NCBI GenBank assembly: GCA_934654805.1
Contig: CAKUGW010000025.1
Span: 1 to 29,118 of the forward strand
Length of the DNA stretch: 29,118 nucleotides
Reading direction: 5' to 3'
Source: an uncultured Kiritimatiellota bacterium
GTDB taxonomy: Bacteria; Verrucomicrobiota; Kiritimatiellia; RFP12; UBA1067
Below the pieces are notes generated by a model. That model searched no databases. It saw only the letters and a list, made by a program, of their open reading frames with translations, and was not told where the DNA came from. Positions 14,880-23,548 of the stretch are shown here, in pieces; the first letter of the stretch is position 1, and each line of letters starts with the position of its first letter. A program made the translations under genes and the position numbers.

Positions 14880-17295
14880 CCGAGAACCCTCCCGGCATTT
14901 CCTGCCGCTTCGCCTGCGGCGCCTTCGCATCCGCGGCCTCTCCGCCTTTCGCCTCGGCGGGCTTGCCGTCGCCGTTCTCCTTCTTCGGCCGGTAGCCGTA
15001 GCCATAGCCGTAGCCGTAGCCGTACTTGCCGTAGTGGCTGCCGTGCACGTGCGGCGTGAAGGCGTGGGCGTTCGAGACCTCGATGTCGTTGACGATCGCG
15101 CCGAGGATGTTCGCCCCCGCCTCGGTGAGCGAGCGCGAGCAGTACTGGATCGGCTTGAAGTGCGTCCGGTCGGGGCAGCACATGATGACGACGGCATCGA
15201 CCAGCACCGAGAGCGAGACGACGTCGCCGACGATGCCGTACGGCGGCGCGTCGACGATGATGTGGTCGTAGTTCGCGCGCGCCCACTTGAAGAACTCCGG
15301 CACGACGGACGAGCCGAAGATCGTCGCCGGCGAGACGCCTTCCGGCGCGAGCGAGGCGATCACGTCCAGCCCCGGCTGCTCCGTCCGGTTGACGAGCTGC
15401 GCGAAGTCGGGCGTCGTCTTGCCGGCGCGCTGGAGGACGTGCGAGAAGCTGTGCGCCTCGTCGATCTCGAGATTCCAGATGCGCGCGAGACGCGGCCGGC
15501 GCAGGTCGAAGTCGACGTGCAGCGTGCGCCGCCCCGCCTGGGCGTAGGAGATCGCCAGCGACGTCGAGGTGATCGTCTTGCCCTCGCCCGGCTGGGTCGA
15601 GATCACCAGGAGGCAGTGCGACAGCGCCTCGTAGCGCGGCGAGTCCAGGAGGTTGCGGAGGCCCGCGACCGCCTCCGAGAACTGGGAGTACTTGTCCTCG
15701 ATCAGGAACTTCGCGACCTCCTCGCGCTTCTTGCGCCGGACGTGCGGCAGGACGGCCAGCACCTTCAGCGCAAGGCGCCCCTCGATGTCCGCGAGGTTCA
15801 CGACCGTGTCCTCCAAATTGTCGATGACCAGCACGAAGAGGACGCCGAGCGCAAGCGAGAGGACGATGCCCGCGCCGAAGACGATCGCGGGGTTCGGGAA
15901 GACCGGCTTCGTCGGCACGCCGGCCGGACGCCCGACGCGGACGATCTCGTTGTTGGACTCCGCCTCGATGCGCGCCTTGTTCTCGTCCATGATCAGGCCC
16001 TCGAGGACGCGGTTCGCGACGTCGAACTCGGCGTCGAGCTGCCCCAGGCCCGACTCGGCGAGGATGATGCGCTGCTCGAGGGACGAGAGCTCGTTGCGGA
16101 GGTCGTCCTGCTTCTGGCGCAGGTTCGCGAGCTGGTTGCGCGTCACCTGCAGCGTCGAGCGCCCCGTCAGGAGCGCGCGCGCCGCCGCGTCGAGGAAGCG
16201 CTGCTTCGAGAGCTCGACCGCGCGCTTCGCGGCGATGACCTCCGGGTGGCTGTCGGTGAAGGTGAACGTCAGCTTCTGGTACTGGCCTTCCGCGTCCTGG
16301 TAGGCCCGGAACTCCTCCGCGATCTCCTGGGCGCGCGGCACGCTCGTCGAGAGGTTGCCGTAGCTCGCGGGGTCCTTCTGGACGGCCGAAAGCATCTTCT
16401 CCCACTCGATGAGCTGCGTCTCGACCGTCTCGAGGGCGAGGATGTCCGCCGTCGTCTTCGAGAGGCCCTGCTGGACCGTGTCGCGCGACGAGCGCAGGTT
16501 GTCCACCTTGTGGGACGTGCGGAACTCGAGCCGCTGCTGGGAGATCTTGTCGACCTCGCGGCGCTTGCGCTCCACGTTCTGGTGGATCTGCGAGACGGCC
16601 TTGTCGCAGCGCAGCTTGTTCTCCTCGTCGGTAAACGCCTCGATCGACTCCGCGTAGGCGTTCGCGAGCGCGGCGCAGATCTCGGGCGACTGCGACCGCA
16701 CGGAGATCGTGATGATGCGCGAGTTGCGGATGAGCTCCAGCTCGGAGTCCGCCAGGGCCTCGATCAGCTCCTCGTCCGACACCGTCGAGTTCGGCCGCCC
16801 CGCATGGTACTGCTGGAGGACTTTCGTGATCACCTTCTCCGACCGCCAGTCGGAGATGCGCGTGTTGAAGATCTCGGCATACGTGTTGCCGTAGTCCGGC
16901 GTCAGCTCAGCCAGCGTGCTCTGGCCGCGCCCGACGCCCGTCGTGCGGCGCATGTCCATCGTGAACTCGCTCTTCGCCTCGTAGATCGTCGGCGAGATGC
17001 GGTAGACCGCAAACGCGATGATGAGGCCGATGATGAGGAAGACGAAGACGGAAAGCCACCGCTGGGAGACGACGCGCAGCATGCGGCTCAGGGTGATCGT
17101 GCCGACGACCGAGCCGTCCTCGCCGCCGCCGTTCGCCGGGTCGCCGCCGTAGGTCCCGCCATAGGCGCCGCCATAGGCGCCGCCGTAGGCCGGCGCGCCG
17201 TAGCTCTTGCCGGCGCCGTAGTACATCGGCTTGCGTCCACCGTAATACATCGGCGAGGATCCCTGCCCGCCGTAATAGATGGGTTTGTCAGACAT
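14869..17295 (-). CDS. Wzz-type chain-length protein fused to BY-kinase (Wzc-like)
   Basis: An 808-residue inner-membrane protein that controls polysaccharide polymerisation and export through cycles of tyrosine autophosphorylation. In order: Tyr/Gly-rich N-tail (1-60), TM1 (82-98), periplasmic Wzz domain with coiled coils (about 100-465), TM2 (471-491), and a cytoplasmic P-loop tyrosine kinase with Walker A STQPGEGKT (566-574), Walker A' DFDLRRP (595-601) and Walker B IIVDAPP (679-685). The C-terminal Tyr cluster has seven Tyr in 755-768. The usual Walker A' is DADLRRP, so Ala to Phe is a mild change. The YYGG-type N-tail with 11 Tyr in 50 residues is unusual. The start abuts the TGA of the upstream ligase-like gene. 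Confidence 0.9.
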   Translation of the reverse strand: MSDKPIYYGGQGSSPMYYGGRKPMYYGAGKSYGAPAYGGAYGGAYGGTYGGDPANGGGEDGSVVGTITLSRMLRVVSQRWLSVFVFLIIGLIIAFAVYRISPTIYEAKSEFTMDMRRTTGVGRGQSTLAELTPDYGNTYAEIFNTRISDWRSEKVITKVLQQYHAGRPNSTVSDEELIEALADSELELIRNSRIITISVRSQSPEICAALANAYAESIEAFTDEENKLRCDKAVSQIHQNVERKRREVDKISQQRLEFRTSHKVDNLRSSRDTVQQGLSKTTADILALETVETQLIEWEKMLSAVQKDPASYGNLSTSVPRAQEIAEEFRAYQDAEGQYQKLTFTFTDSHPEVIAAKRAVELSKQRFLDAAARALLTGRSTLQVTRNQLANLRQKQDDLRNELSSLEQRIILAESGLGQLDAEFDVANRVLEGLIMDENKARIEAESNNEIVRVGRPAGVPTKPVFPNPAIVFGAGIVLSLALGVLFVLVIDNLEDTVVNLADIEGRLALKVLAVLPHVRRKKREEVAKFLIEDKYSQFSEAVAGLRNLLDSPRYEALSHCLLVISTQPGEGKTITSTSLAISYAQAGRRTLHVDFDLRRPRLARIWNLEIDEAHSFSHVLQRAGKTTPDFAQLVNRTEQPGLDVIASLAPEGVSPATIFGSSVVPEFFKWARANYDHIIVDAPPYGIVGDVVSLSVLVDAVVIMCCPDRTHFKPIQYCSRSLTEAGANILGAIVNDIEVSNAHAFTPHVHGSHYGKYGYGYGYGYGYRPKKENGDGKPAEAKGGEAADAKAPQAKRQEMPGGFSDDD
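17143..17190 (-). repeat. 12-bp tandem repeats coding AYGG units
   Basis: Four tandem copies of a GCC-TAC/TAT-GGC-GGC type unit encode AYGGAYGGAYGGTYGG (residues 36-51 of the BY-kinase). Tandem units of a multiple of three can expand or shrink without a frameshift, so copy number may vary between strains. Confidence 0.7.
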
Positions 17296-18678
17296 TCAGA
17301 GACTCTCTCTCGTTGGAAATGACTTTGCGGCGACCGCCAGCTCGGCGCACGCGACGAGCAGGACGTCCGCCCGCAGGAAGGAACAGCCGACGCAGGCGTC
17401 CAGCCCCAGGAGGACAAGGACGAGCGGCGCAAGGAGGCACGCCGGATGCGGCAGGCAGACGCCCCTCGCCCAGGCGACGAGCCGGCGCACGTACGTGAAG
17501 GCCAGGAAGCCGAGCGGCAGGGCAAAGAGCGTCGCGCCGACGATCCCGCGCTCGGCCAGCAGCAGCCAGCCGCCGTTCGGCACGGCCGCCTGCCCGCGCG
17601 GGATGACCGCCCAGTCCGCCGCACGCGCGTGGAAGCGGATGTCGAGGCCGAAGGAGCCAAGGCCCGTGCCGATCCACGGCGCCGATTGCCAGGCGCGCAG
17701 CGCAAGGTCGGAGAGCGTGCGCCGCACGGCGAGAAAGCCCTCCGGGAAGATTTCGCGCCGCGCAAAGGCGTCCAGCCGCGCCGACAGGGCCGCCTCCGGC
17801 ATCAGGAACGCGGCCAGCAGCCCGCCGATGGCCAGCGCAAGGGCGAAGACGACGAGCATCCGGAACTCGGCCTGCTTGCGGAGGTTCCGCAGCGCCACGA
17901 CGAAGGAAAGGCCGAAGACGGCAAGCCCCGCCACGCCCGCGAGCGCGGCAAACGCCGGCGGCGCAAACGCGAAAGCCCCCAAGGCCGTGCCGCCGACCGA
18001 CAGCGGCGCCAGCAGCGTCGCGGACGCCCACTTCCGCTCGAACGCCGCCAGGAGCGCGGCGACGCCGCCGAGGAGATGAAGCCCGAAAGCCACGCCGACG
18101 AAGGAGGCGTTCGCGTTCGGGAACGCCATCAGCCGCACGCAGGCCACTTGCCCGGCGTGCGCCGCGACGAGCAGGACGACCGCCGCGAGCCCCGCCCCGG
18201 CCGCCGCCATCAGGAGAAAGGCGAGGCGCGCGGAACGCCCCAGCGCATGCCGCGTCGCCACGAACACGGCGACGAGCGCCAGCAGAACCGCGAACGGCAG
18301 GAAGCCCGCCCCTTCCACGCAGCCCGGGTAATACGGAAAGGCCGTCGGCGCGAGCCCCCACGTCGCCTTCTCGATGTCATACGCCATCCGCACGCCGTCG
18401 TTCAGCGCCCGCCCGCCGGCAAAGGCGGCGAGGGCCAGCGAGACCCAGAAGAGCGGATCGCGCACGACCGACGAGAGGACGCGCGCGCGCGCCGTGTGCA
18501 GACGCTCGCCGCGAAGGACAGACGGCGCCAGAAAGCACCACACCGTCGCCAGCAGCGTCAGCCACAGGAGCGCTGTGGCGGTTGCCGCGCCCAAACAGAA
18601 TGGGAATAGGAAGAGCGGCGCGACCGCCAGAAGGGCAAGATGCGCCGCCAGTCCGTATTTGGCCAGGAACTGCTGCAC
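17296..18678 (-). CDS. O-antigen ligase / Wzy-like polymerase family membrane protein
   Basis: 460 residues with about 10-12 membrane helices. The segment WQSAPWIGTGLGSFGLDI followed by a periplasmic loop and PNGGWLLLAERGIVGAT is characteristic of the O-antigen ligase/Wzy (PF04932-type) family, whose members join or polymerise lipid-linked glycans on the periplasmic side. Whether this one is ligase or polymerase cannot be told; with Wzz and Wza beside it, a polymerase is more likely. The start is a GTG at 18678, 4 nt after the beta-barrel gene. Its TGA directly touches the ATG of the BY-kinase, indicating tight coupling. Confidence 0.8.
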   Translation of the reverse strand: MQQFLAKYGLAAHLALLAVAPLFLFPFCLGAATATALLWLTLLATVWCFLAPSVLRGERLHTARARVLSSVVRDPLFWVSLALAAFAGGRALNDGVRMAYDIEKATWGLAPTAFPYYPGCVEGAGFLPFAVLLALVAVFVATRHALGRSARLAFLLMAAAGAGLAAVVLLVAAHAGQVACVRLMAFPNANASFVGVAFGLHLLGGVAALLAAFERKWASATLLAPLSVGGTALGAFAFAPPAFAALAGVAGLAVFGLSFVVALRNLRKQAEFRMLVVFALALAIGGLLAAFLMPEAALSARLDAFARREIFPEGFLAVRRTLSDLALRAWQSAPWIGTGLGSFGLDIRFHARAADWAVIPRGQAAVPNGGWLLLAERGIVGATLFALPLGFLAFTYVRRLVAWARGVCLPHPACLLAPLVLVLLGLDACVGCSFLRADVLLVACAELAVAAKSFPTRESL

Positions 18679-18682
18679 GTCG

Positions 18683-19945
18683 TCAGTACGTGAAGCGGAC
18701 GCCGCCCGTCACGCGCCAGCGGTCGTAGTCGCCGTAGCGGCTGCCGTAGTAGCCGACATTGCTCTCGTCGTTCCACGAGCGGAGGTATTCCGCATAGGCG
18801 AAGAGGGCCATGAAGCGGTTGAGCGTATAGTCCAGGCCCACGCGCCCCGAAAGGACGTCCAGCGTGTAGTCGTAGCCCTCATAGAAGGCGTATTCCTGCG
18901 TCTCGCGGCGGTAGGTGAGGTCAAGCGTCGCGCGGAGCTTGCCGCGCACGAGCGACTTGCCGAGACCCCAGCTCACCGAATCCACGCGCGAGCGCGCGCC
19001 CAGTTCGCGTTCGGACGGCTGGTAGTAGCTCGACGCGAGGAGCATCGTGTTCCACGTGTCGGAGATCTTCCAGTTGCCGGAGAGCGTATAGACGAACCCG
19101 TCGACCGAATCCGAATCGTTCGCGTACTCGAAGCGGCTCCAGCCGACGAGCGCACGGTAGGAGATCCGCTCGGTCGCGTAGGAGCCGAGACCGACCTGCG
19201 CCGTAAAGCCCTGCGAGTCGCGGGAGTAGCGCGAGTTCGCGACGTTCTCCTGCGTGTAGCCCTGGTAGCCGAGGTTGACGAGGAAGTCCGTCCACCGCGA
19301 CGGCGCGTAGCCCGCGCTCCAGTTCGCCGTCCAGCGCTGCCAGCCGTAGAGGGCGTATGCGTTGTCCGTGTCGTTCATGTAGTCGAGGTTGTAGTAGCTC
19401 GCTCCCAGCTCGGAGTGCCAGTGCTCGTTGAAGCGACGCTGGACGGCGCCCTGCACGGACAGCTGACGGCGGTCGGCCGTGTAGTCGCGCCCGTCGCTCA
19501 TGGAGATGTCGTCAGCCATCGTGATCTGCGAGAACGTCTCGGTCAGCATCAGCGACCAGCCCTTCTCGGCGCCCTTCGAGTTGCTCCAGTTCCAGCGGAA
19601 CGTCTCGCCGAACGAGTGCTGGTTGTAGTTGTCGTAGTAGCGCTTCTGGCAGTAGGCGCGGTAGTTGTAGTAGGCCGAGAGCAGCGCCGACCAGTTCTCG
19701 GCGCGGTAGTCGAGCCCGAGGCCGGGATTGATCGTCCACATCACGTCGTCCGTCTTGCCGGATCCGCCGCCGTTCCGCCCGAAGACGTTCGAGTCGTACG
19801 TCGCGGACATCGAGACGTACGGACGCAGCGTCATGCGCTGGCCGATCTTGATTCCGGACGGACGATCCATCGTCTCCGCCGCCGCGACGGACGAAAGGGC
19901 CGCCGCGACGCCCATGACCGCAAACTTGGACTTGCTCACATTCAT
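18683..19945 (-). CDS. Outer-membrane beta-barrel protein of the polysaccharide locus
   Basis: About 420 residues with a Sec signal (SKFAVMGVAAALSSVAAA, cleavage near AAAE). The body has many alternating aromatic/polar strands of 9-11 residues and ends in GGVRFTY, with the C-terminal aromatic expected for recognition by the BAM complex. Outer-membrane barrels of this kind stand in Wza-containing exopolysaccharide loci (EpsL-like proteins in PEP-CTERM/exosortase systems), and a role as export pore or secretin partner is inferred. The ATG at 19945 is preferred over 19963 because GGGAGAG lies at good spacing and the signal begins there. Confidence 0.75.
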   Translation of the reverse strand: MNVSKSKFAVMGVAAALSSVAAAETMDRPSGIKIGQRMTLRPYVSMSATYDSNVFGRNGGGSGKTDDVMWTINPGLGLDYRAENWSALLSAYYNYRAYCQKRYYDNYNQHSFGETFRWNWSNSKGAEKGWSLMLTETFSQITMADDISMSDGRDYTADRRQLSVQGAVQRRFNEHWHSELGASYYNLDYMNDTDNAYALYGWQRWTANWSAGYAPSRWTDFLVNLGYQGYTQENVANSRYSRDSQGFTAQVGLGSYATERISYRALVGWSRFEYANDSDSVDGFVYTLSGNWKISDTWNTMLLASSYYQPSERELGARSRVDSVSWGLGKSLVRGKLRATLDLTYRRETQEYAFYEGYDYTLDVLSGRVGLDYTLNRFMALFAYAEYLRSWNDESNVGYYGSRYGDYDRWRVTGGVRFTY

Positions 19946-19963
19946 TTTCAACTCTCCCTGCAA

Positions 19964-20974
19964 TCAGTTATGGGTGCTCTGCCACTGGTAGCCCAACGCC
20001 TCGCCGATGACCATGTTCGCGTCGCCCATCGGGTCGCCGACGCCCAGGGCCGGCAGCTGGGTCTGGATCGGGGCCGTCACCGCGTCGAAGATCGGGTTCG
20101 CCGCGCCGGAGGACGTCCGCGACGGATCCGTGTTCGCGCCCGCGATGTCCGCAATCAGCGAATCGGCGAGCTGCGCGCCCGCGATGCGCAGGGGAATGTC
20201 CACGGCCTGGTCTGAATCGCCCGCGCGCGCCGGCTCCGCCGCGCCAGCGGCTTCGGTGACATCCGCCTCGACATCCGCCGCCGCGAGCATCGCGTCATAG
20301 CTCTTCGCGCCGCCCTCCGCAAGGGCCGCCGGGAACCACTCCTTCTTCGCCGTCTCGCGCGCGGACTCCGGCAACGTCGCGACAAACGCATCGACAATCT
20401 CGGCCTTCGGCGCGTTCGAGCCGCGCACGAACATCAGCGCGGCGAAGCCGCTGCGCACGTCGCCGTGGTCGACCTCGGCCACGCGCGCGTTGACCTTCGC
20501 CATCACGGTCTGCCCCAGCTTCACGTACTGGTCGTCGGTATACGTGCGGCCCCGGTCGGTCGCGCGGTTCATGAGATCGGATCCGAGGCTCTCGGCGAGC
20601 GCCGGCAGGGCCGACGGCGCGACCGTCGCGAAGCTTTCCGCGACGAGCGTCGCGACGTTGCCCTTCTGCGCGCCCTCGAGCGCCGCACGGTTGATCGCGA
20701 CGAACGTCGCCGTGCGTTCCGCCTCAGACCCCGGCATTGTCGCGATCGCCGCGTTGACGTCGGCGAGGAACTTCTTCTGGTCTTCGGCGGACAGGTGGCG
20801 CATGATCGCCTTCATCACCGCCGGGTTCGCGATCGCCTTGTCGATGCGCCCCTTCGCGTCCGCCAGGGAGATCTGGGCCTTGTTCGCCTTCAGCCTGGCC
20901 GCCGTGTCATTCGCCGCGCCCCAGCAGGTCACGCCCGCCAGAAGCACCGTCGCCACTATCAGCAAGTTCTTCAT
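19964..20974 (-). CDS. Secreted helical protein of unknown function in the polysaccharide operon
   Basis: About 336 residues. A signal peptide (NLLIVATVLLAGVTCWGA) is followed by an Ala-rich, mostly helical body (for example SLADAKGRIDKAIANPAVMKAIM and many short amphipathic helices), then a Pro/Gly/Asp-rich tail after about residue 265. I recognise no family. It lies between the Wza-like lipoprotein and the outer-membrane barrel, so a periplasmic export or assembly role is a fair guess. The second ATG (20974) is chosen because AAGGAG stands 8 nt before it but only 2 nt before the first ATG (20980). Confidence 0.7.
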   Translation of the reverse strand: MKNLLIVATVLLAGVTCWGAANDTAARLKANKAQISLADAKGRIDKAIANPAVMKAIMRHLSAEDQKKFLADVNAAIATMPGSEAERTATFVAINRAALEGAQKGNVATLVAESFATVAPSALPALAESLGSDLMNRATDRGRTYTDDQYVKLGQTVMAKVNARVAEVDHGDVRSGFAALMFVRGSNAPKAEIVDAFVATLPESARETAKKEWFPAALAEGGAKSYDAMLAAADVEADVTEAAGAAEPARAGDSDQAVDIPLRIAGAQLADSLIADIAGANTDPSRTSSGAANPIFDAVTAPIQTQLPALGVGDPMGDANMVIGEALGYQWQSTHN

Positions 20975-21010
20975 TTCCATTGCTCCTTATGATGTTTTAC
21001 TCTGCCAAAA

Positions 21011-21673
21011 TCAATACCAGGTCTCCGGGACCCAGACCACGTCGCCGGCGCGGAGCTGCATGTCCTTGTCGATGCGCCCGTCCTTGCCGATCTCGCTGAT
21101 GCTCACGTACGTGCGCGTCTGGTTCCCGTCCCTGTCGCACCGCGTCACGCGGATGTTCGACTTGTCGGCAAACGGCCGGCACCCGCCCGCCGCCTGCAAG
21201 ACCTTCGTGACCGTCAAATCCATCGTCGCCGGCATGTTCACAGGGCCGGGGTTCAGCACCTCGCCCAAGACCGTCACCGTCCCCCACGGCGAGACGCCCT
21301 TGCCGTCGTACGGCGAGAACGTCACCGTGATCATCGGCTGGCGCAGGTACTTCGAGTAGACCTTCACGAGCTTCTGCTTCAGCGACTCCAGCGTCAGCCC
21401 GTCGCACGCGACCGGCTCCTGCAGGAGCAGCGGCAGCGTGATGTCGCCGTTCTGGTCGACCAGAACCTCCATCGTCGTCGGCGGGGCCGCGACCGTGCCG
21501 ACCTGAATCGTCAGCTGTACGCCCGGACGGATGCGCGGCCCGTCCCACCACGTGGCGACGACCGACGAATCGACCGCTTCGCGTTCGCGAAACGCGTCGA
21601 CAATCGTCTCACAGCCCCCCGCGAGCAAGCTCATGCACACGAGAAGAAGCGGCGTTCGGACGTATGAAGACAT
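21011..21673 (-). CDS. Wza-like polysaccharide export lipoprotein
   Basis: About 220 residues. Signal peptide II: SSYVRTPLLLVCMSLLAGGC, with lipobox LAGG-C. A polysaccharide biosynthesis/export domain follows (RIRPGVQLTIQVG, VDQNGDITLPLL, LESLKQKLVKVYSKYL), then an SLBB-like domain (VTVLGEVLNPGPV, LRAGDVVWVPETW). Such proteins form the periplasmic ring and outer-membrane part of capsule and EPS exporters. It is shorter than E. coli Wza (about 380) and has one SLBB domain, like many EpsA/Gfc-type proteins. The start at 21673 is preferred; ATG 21685 adds four residues. It is the first gene after the promoter at 21728-21699. Confidence 0.85.
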   Translation of the reverse strand: MSSYVRTPLLLVCMSLLAGGCETIVDAFREREAVDSSVVATWWDGPRIRPGVQLTIQVGTVAAPPTTMEVLVDQNGDITLPLLLQEPVACDGLTLESLKQKLVKVYSKYLRQPMITVTFSPYDGKGVSPWGTVTVLGEVLNPGPVNMPATMDLTVTKVLQAAGGCRPFADKSNIRVTRCDRDGNQTRTYVSISEIGKDGRIDKDMQLRAGDVVWVPETWY

Positions 21674-21698
21674 TCTACCCCACATAATTTTGGCTCGT

Positions 21699-21728
21699 AT
21701 TATACACCCAAACGGGTGAACACGTCAA
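21699..21728 (-). promoter_or_regulatory. Promoter of the polysaccharide operon, overlapping the metXW stop
   Basis: On the minus strand TTGACG (21728-21723), an 18-nt spacer and TATAAT (21704-21699), a near-consensus housekeeping promoter. The TGA in the -35 hexamer is the stop codon of the MetX-MetW gene. Transcription would start about 7-19 nt before the first Wza-like ATGs. Confidence 0.7.
21705..21718. promoter_or_regulatory. Dyad in the promoter spacer
   Basis: CACCCAAACGGGTG, a perfect 5-bp inverted repeat with a 4-nt loop, fills most of the spacer between -35 and -10. It could be an operator, or a remnant hairpin at the end of metXW; it has no T run. Function not shown. Confidence 0.4.
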
Positions 21729-23524
21729 CCCCCAGACGTTCCTTTCCGGGCGGTGGCGTCCGCCTTGGCGATGCGCGCGATGATGCGCGACGCGCCGAGG
21801 TTCTTCAGCCCGAGCGCCATCAAAACCTTGCCGAGGAGGTGGCGCGACTCGGCCTGGACCTCGACGACCGCGATGCCCTCCTTCTCGCAGAGCGCGCGGA
21901 AGTCCTTCAGCGTGATGCAGTGGATGTTCGGCGTGTCGTACCACTGGAACGGCAGCTGCTTCGAGACGGGCAGACGCCCCGTGAACGCGAGCGTCAGGCG
22001 GATGCGGTACGCCGCGAAGTTCGGGAACGTGACAATCGCCTCGTCCGCGATGCGCAGGGCCTCGTGCAGGAGCCCGCGCGGGTTCTTCACCTCCTGCAGC
22101 GTGTCCGAGACGACCGCCGTGTCGTAGTGGCCGTCCGGCACGAGCGAAAGGCCCTCGTCCACGTCCTCCCAGAGGATGTCGTGGCCGTCCGCAATCGCCT
22201 CCTCGTAGCGCTCGACGTCGATCTCCACGCCGTCGCCCCGCACGTTCTTCTTCGCGCGCAGCACGTCGAGGAGCGTGCCGTCGCCGCAGCCGATGTCGAC
22301 GACGTGCGCGTTCGGCTTCACCATCTTGAGGACGCTCCGGTGCAGGCGCTCCTGCCACTTCATCACCTTGACGGGACGTTCCGTCAGGAAGCCGCCGACG
22401 ACCTTCGAGAGGTGCTCGATGTCCGTGAGGAACGAGTCGTGGCCCGTGCCGCTTTCGAGGTGGCAGTACGAGACGGGGCGGTTCGCCTTCATGAGCGCGC
22501 GGACGATCTCCTTCGACTGCCACGCGGGGAAGAGGATGTCGTTCTCGTAGGAGCAGACGAGCGTCCGCGCCTTGACGCGCGCGAACGCCGCGTCGAGCGA
22601 GCCGTAGGCGCGGCACGGGTCGGCGAGATCCATTGACCGCGTGATGTGCAGGTAGGAGTTCGCGTCGAAGCGGCGCACGAACTTCATCGCCTGGTAGTCG
22701 AGGTAGCTCTCGATCTGGAAATACGTCTTGAAGAGGCGGTCGCGCTCGGCGCGCTCGGCCTCCGGCGCGTCGACGAAGTTCGCCTGCAGGTTGCGCTGGA
22801 ACTTCTTCTGCAGGAGCTCGCGCGAGAGGTAGGTGATGTGCGCGAGCTGCCGCGCGGCGGCGAGCCCTGCGCGCGGGCCCTTGCCGTCCCCTTCGAGGTA
22901 GTAGTCGCCGCCGTTCCACTTCGGGTCGTCCGTGATGGAGGTGCGGCTCATCACGCTGAAGGCAATCGCCTGCGTGTTGAGGTTCGCCGACGTCGCGATG
23001 AGGCAGGCCTGATCCATGTCGTCCGGGAAGCGCGTCATCCAGTTCACGACCTGCAGGCCGCCGTAGCTGCCGCCGATGAGAGCCTTCAGGTGCGTGACGC
23101 CCAGTTCCTTCAGCAGCATCCGAAAGACGTCCACCGCATCGTCGAACGAGTGCTGCGGGAAGGACGAGCCGTAGGGCTTGCCCGTGTCGGGGTTGATCGA
23201 CATCGGCCCCGTCGTGCCCGAACAGCCGCCGAGGACGTTCGCGCAGATGACGTGGTAGCGGTTCGTGTCGATCGCCCGCCCGGGGCCGACCATGCCCTCC
23301 CACCAGCCGCTCGGCTTCGTCTCGCCCGGCTTGACGCCCGCGACGTGCGCGTCGCCTGTCAGCGCGTGACAGATGTAGATGACGTTGTCCGCCGCCAGCG
23401 GCGCGCCGCATTCCTCGTACGCGACCTCGATTTCCTTGAGAACGCCGCCAGACGCGAGCCGCAGCCCCCCTTCCGGGAGCGTCAGCTTGCGCTTCTTCAG
23501 TTCGACGATGCCAACTCCGTCCAT
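21725..23524 (-). CDS. metXW: MetX-MetW fusion: homoserine O-acetyltransferase plus MetW methyltransferase-like domain
   Basis: 599 residues in two parts. Residues 1 to about 382 form an alpha/beta-hydrolase acyltransferase of the MetX family (CHALTGDAHVAG, IGGSYGGLQ with nucleophile Ser153, acid Asp329 in YENDILFP, His362 in SGTGHDSFL), which makes O-acetyl- (or O-succinyl-) homoserine for methionine synthesis. Residues about 384-599 form MetW, a SAM-methyltransferase fold (VDIGCGDGTLL, SDTLQEVKNP, FPNFAAYRIRL, FQWYDTPNIHC). In many bacteria metX and metW are separate neighbours and MetW is needed for MetX activity. Here one chain carries both with almost no linker. The ATG at 23524 lies 24 nt after the acyl-CoA dehydrogenase stop, so the two are probably co-transcribed. 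Confidence 0.93.
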   Translation of the reverse strand: MDGVGIVELKKRKLTLPEGGLRLASGGVLKEIEVAYEECGAPLAADNVIYICHALTGDAHVAGVKPGETKPSGWWEGMVGPGRAIDTNRYHVICANVLGGCSGTTGPMSINPDTGKPYGSSFPQHSFDDAVDVFRMLLKELGVTHLKALIGGSYGGLQVVNWMTRFPDDMDQACLIATSANLNTQAIAFSVMSRTSITDDPKWNGGDYYLEGDGKGPRAGLAAARQLAHITYLSRELLQKKFQRNLQANFVDAPEAERAERDRLFKTYFQIESYLDYQAMKFVRRFDANSYLHITRSMDLADPCRAYGSLDAAFARVKARTLVCSYENDILFPAWQSKEIVRALMKANRPVSYCHLESGTGHDSFLTDIEHLSKVVGGFLTERPVKVMKWQERLHRSVLKMVKPNAHVVDIGCGDGTLLDVLRAKKNVRGDGVEIDVERYEEAIADGHDILWEDVDEGLSLVPDGHYDTAVVSDTLQEVKNPRGLLHEALRIADEAIVTFPNFAAYRIRLTLAFTGRLPVSKQLPFQWYDTPNIHCITLKDFRALCEKEGIAVVEVQAESRHLLGKVLMALGLKNLGASRIIARIAKADATARKGTSGG

Positions 23525-23548
23525 AAAAAAGCGGTGCGCCGCCTCCCG

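Noticed and set aside
14434..17322. Very long open frame on the plus strand opposite the BY-kinase gene (similar long antisense frames lie opposite metXW, the dehydrogenase and the SGNH gene)
   Set aside because: Composition is Arg/Asp/Val/Glu-rich without motifs, as expected from antisense of GC-rich codons; the minus-strand proteins have full family motifs.
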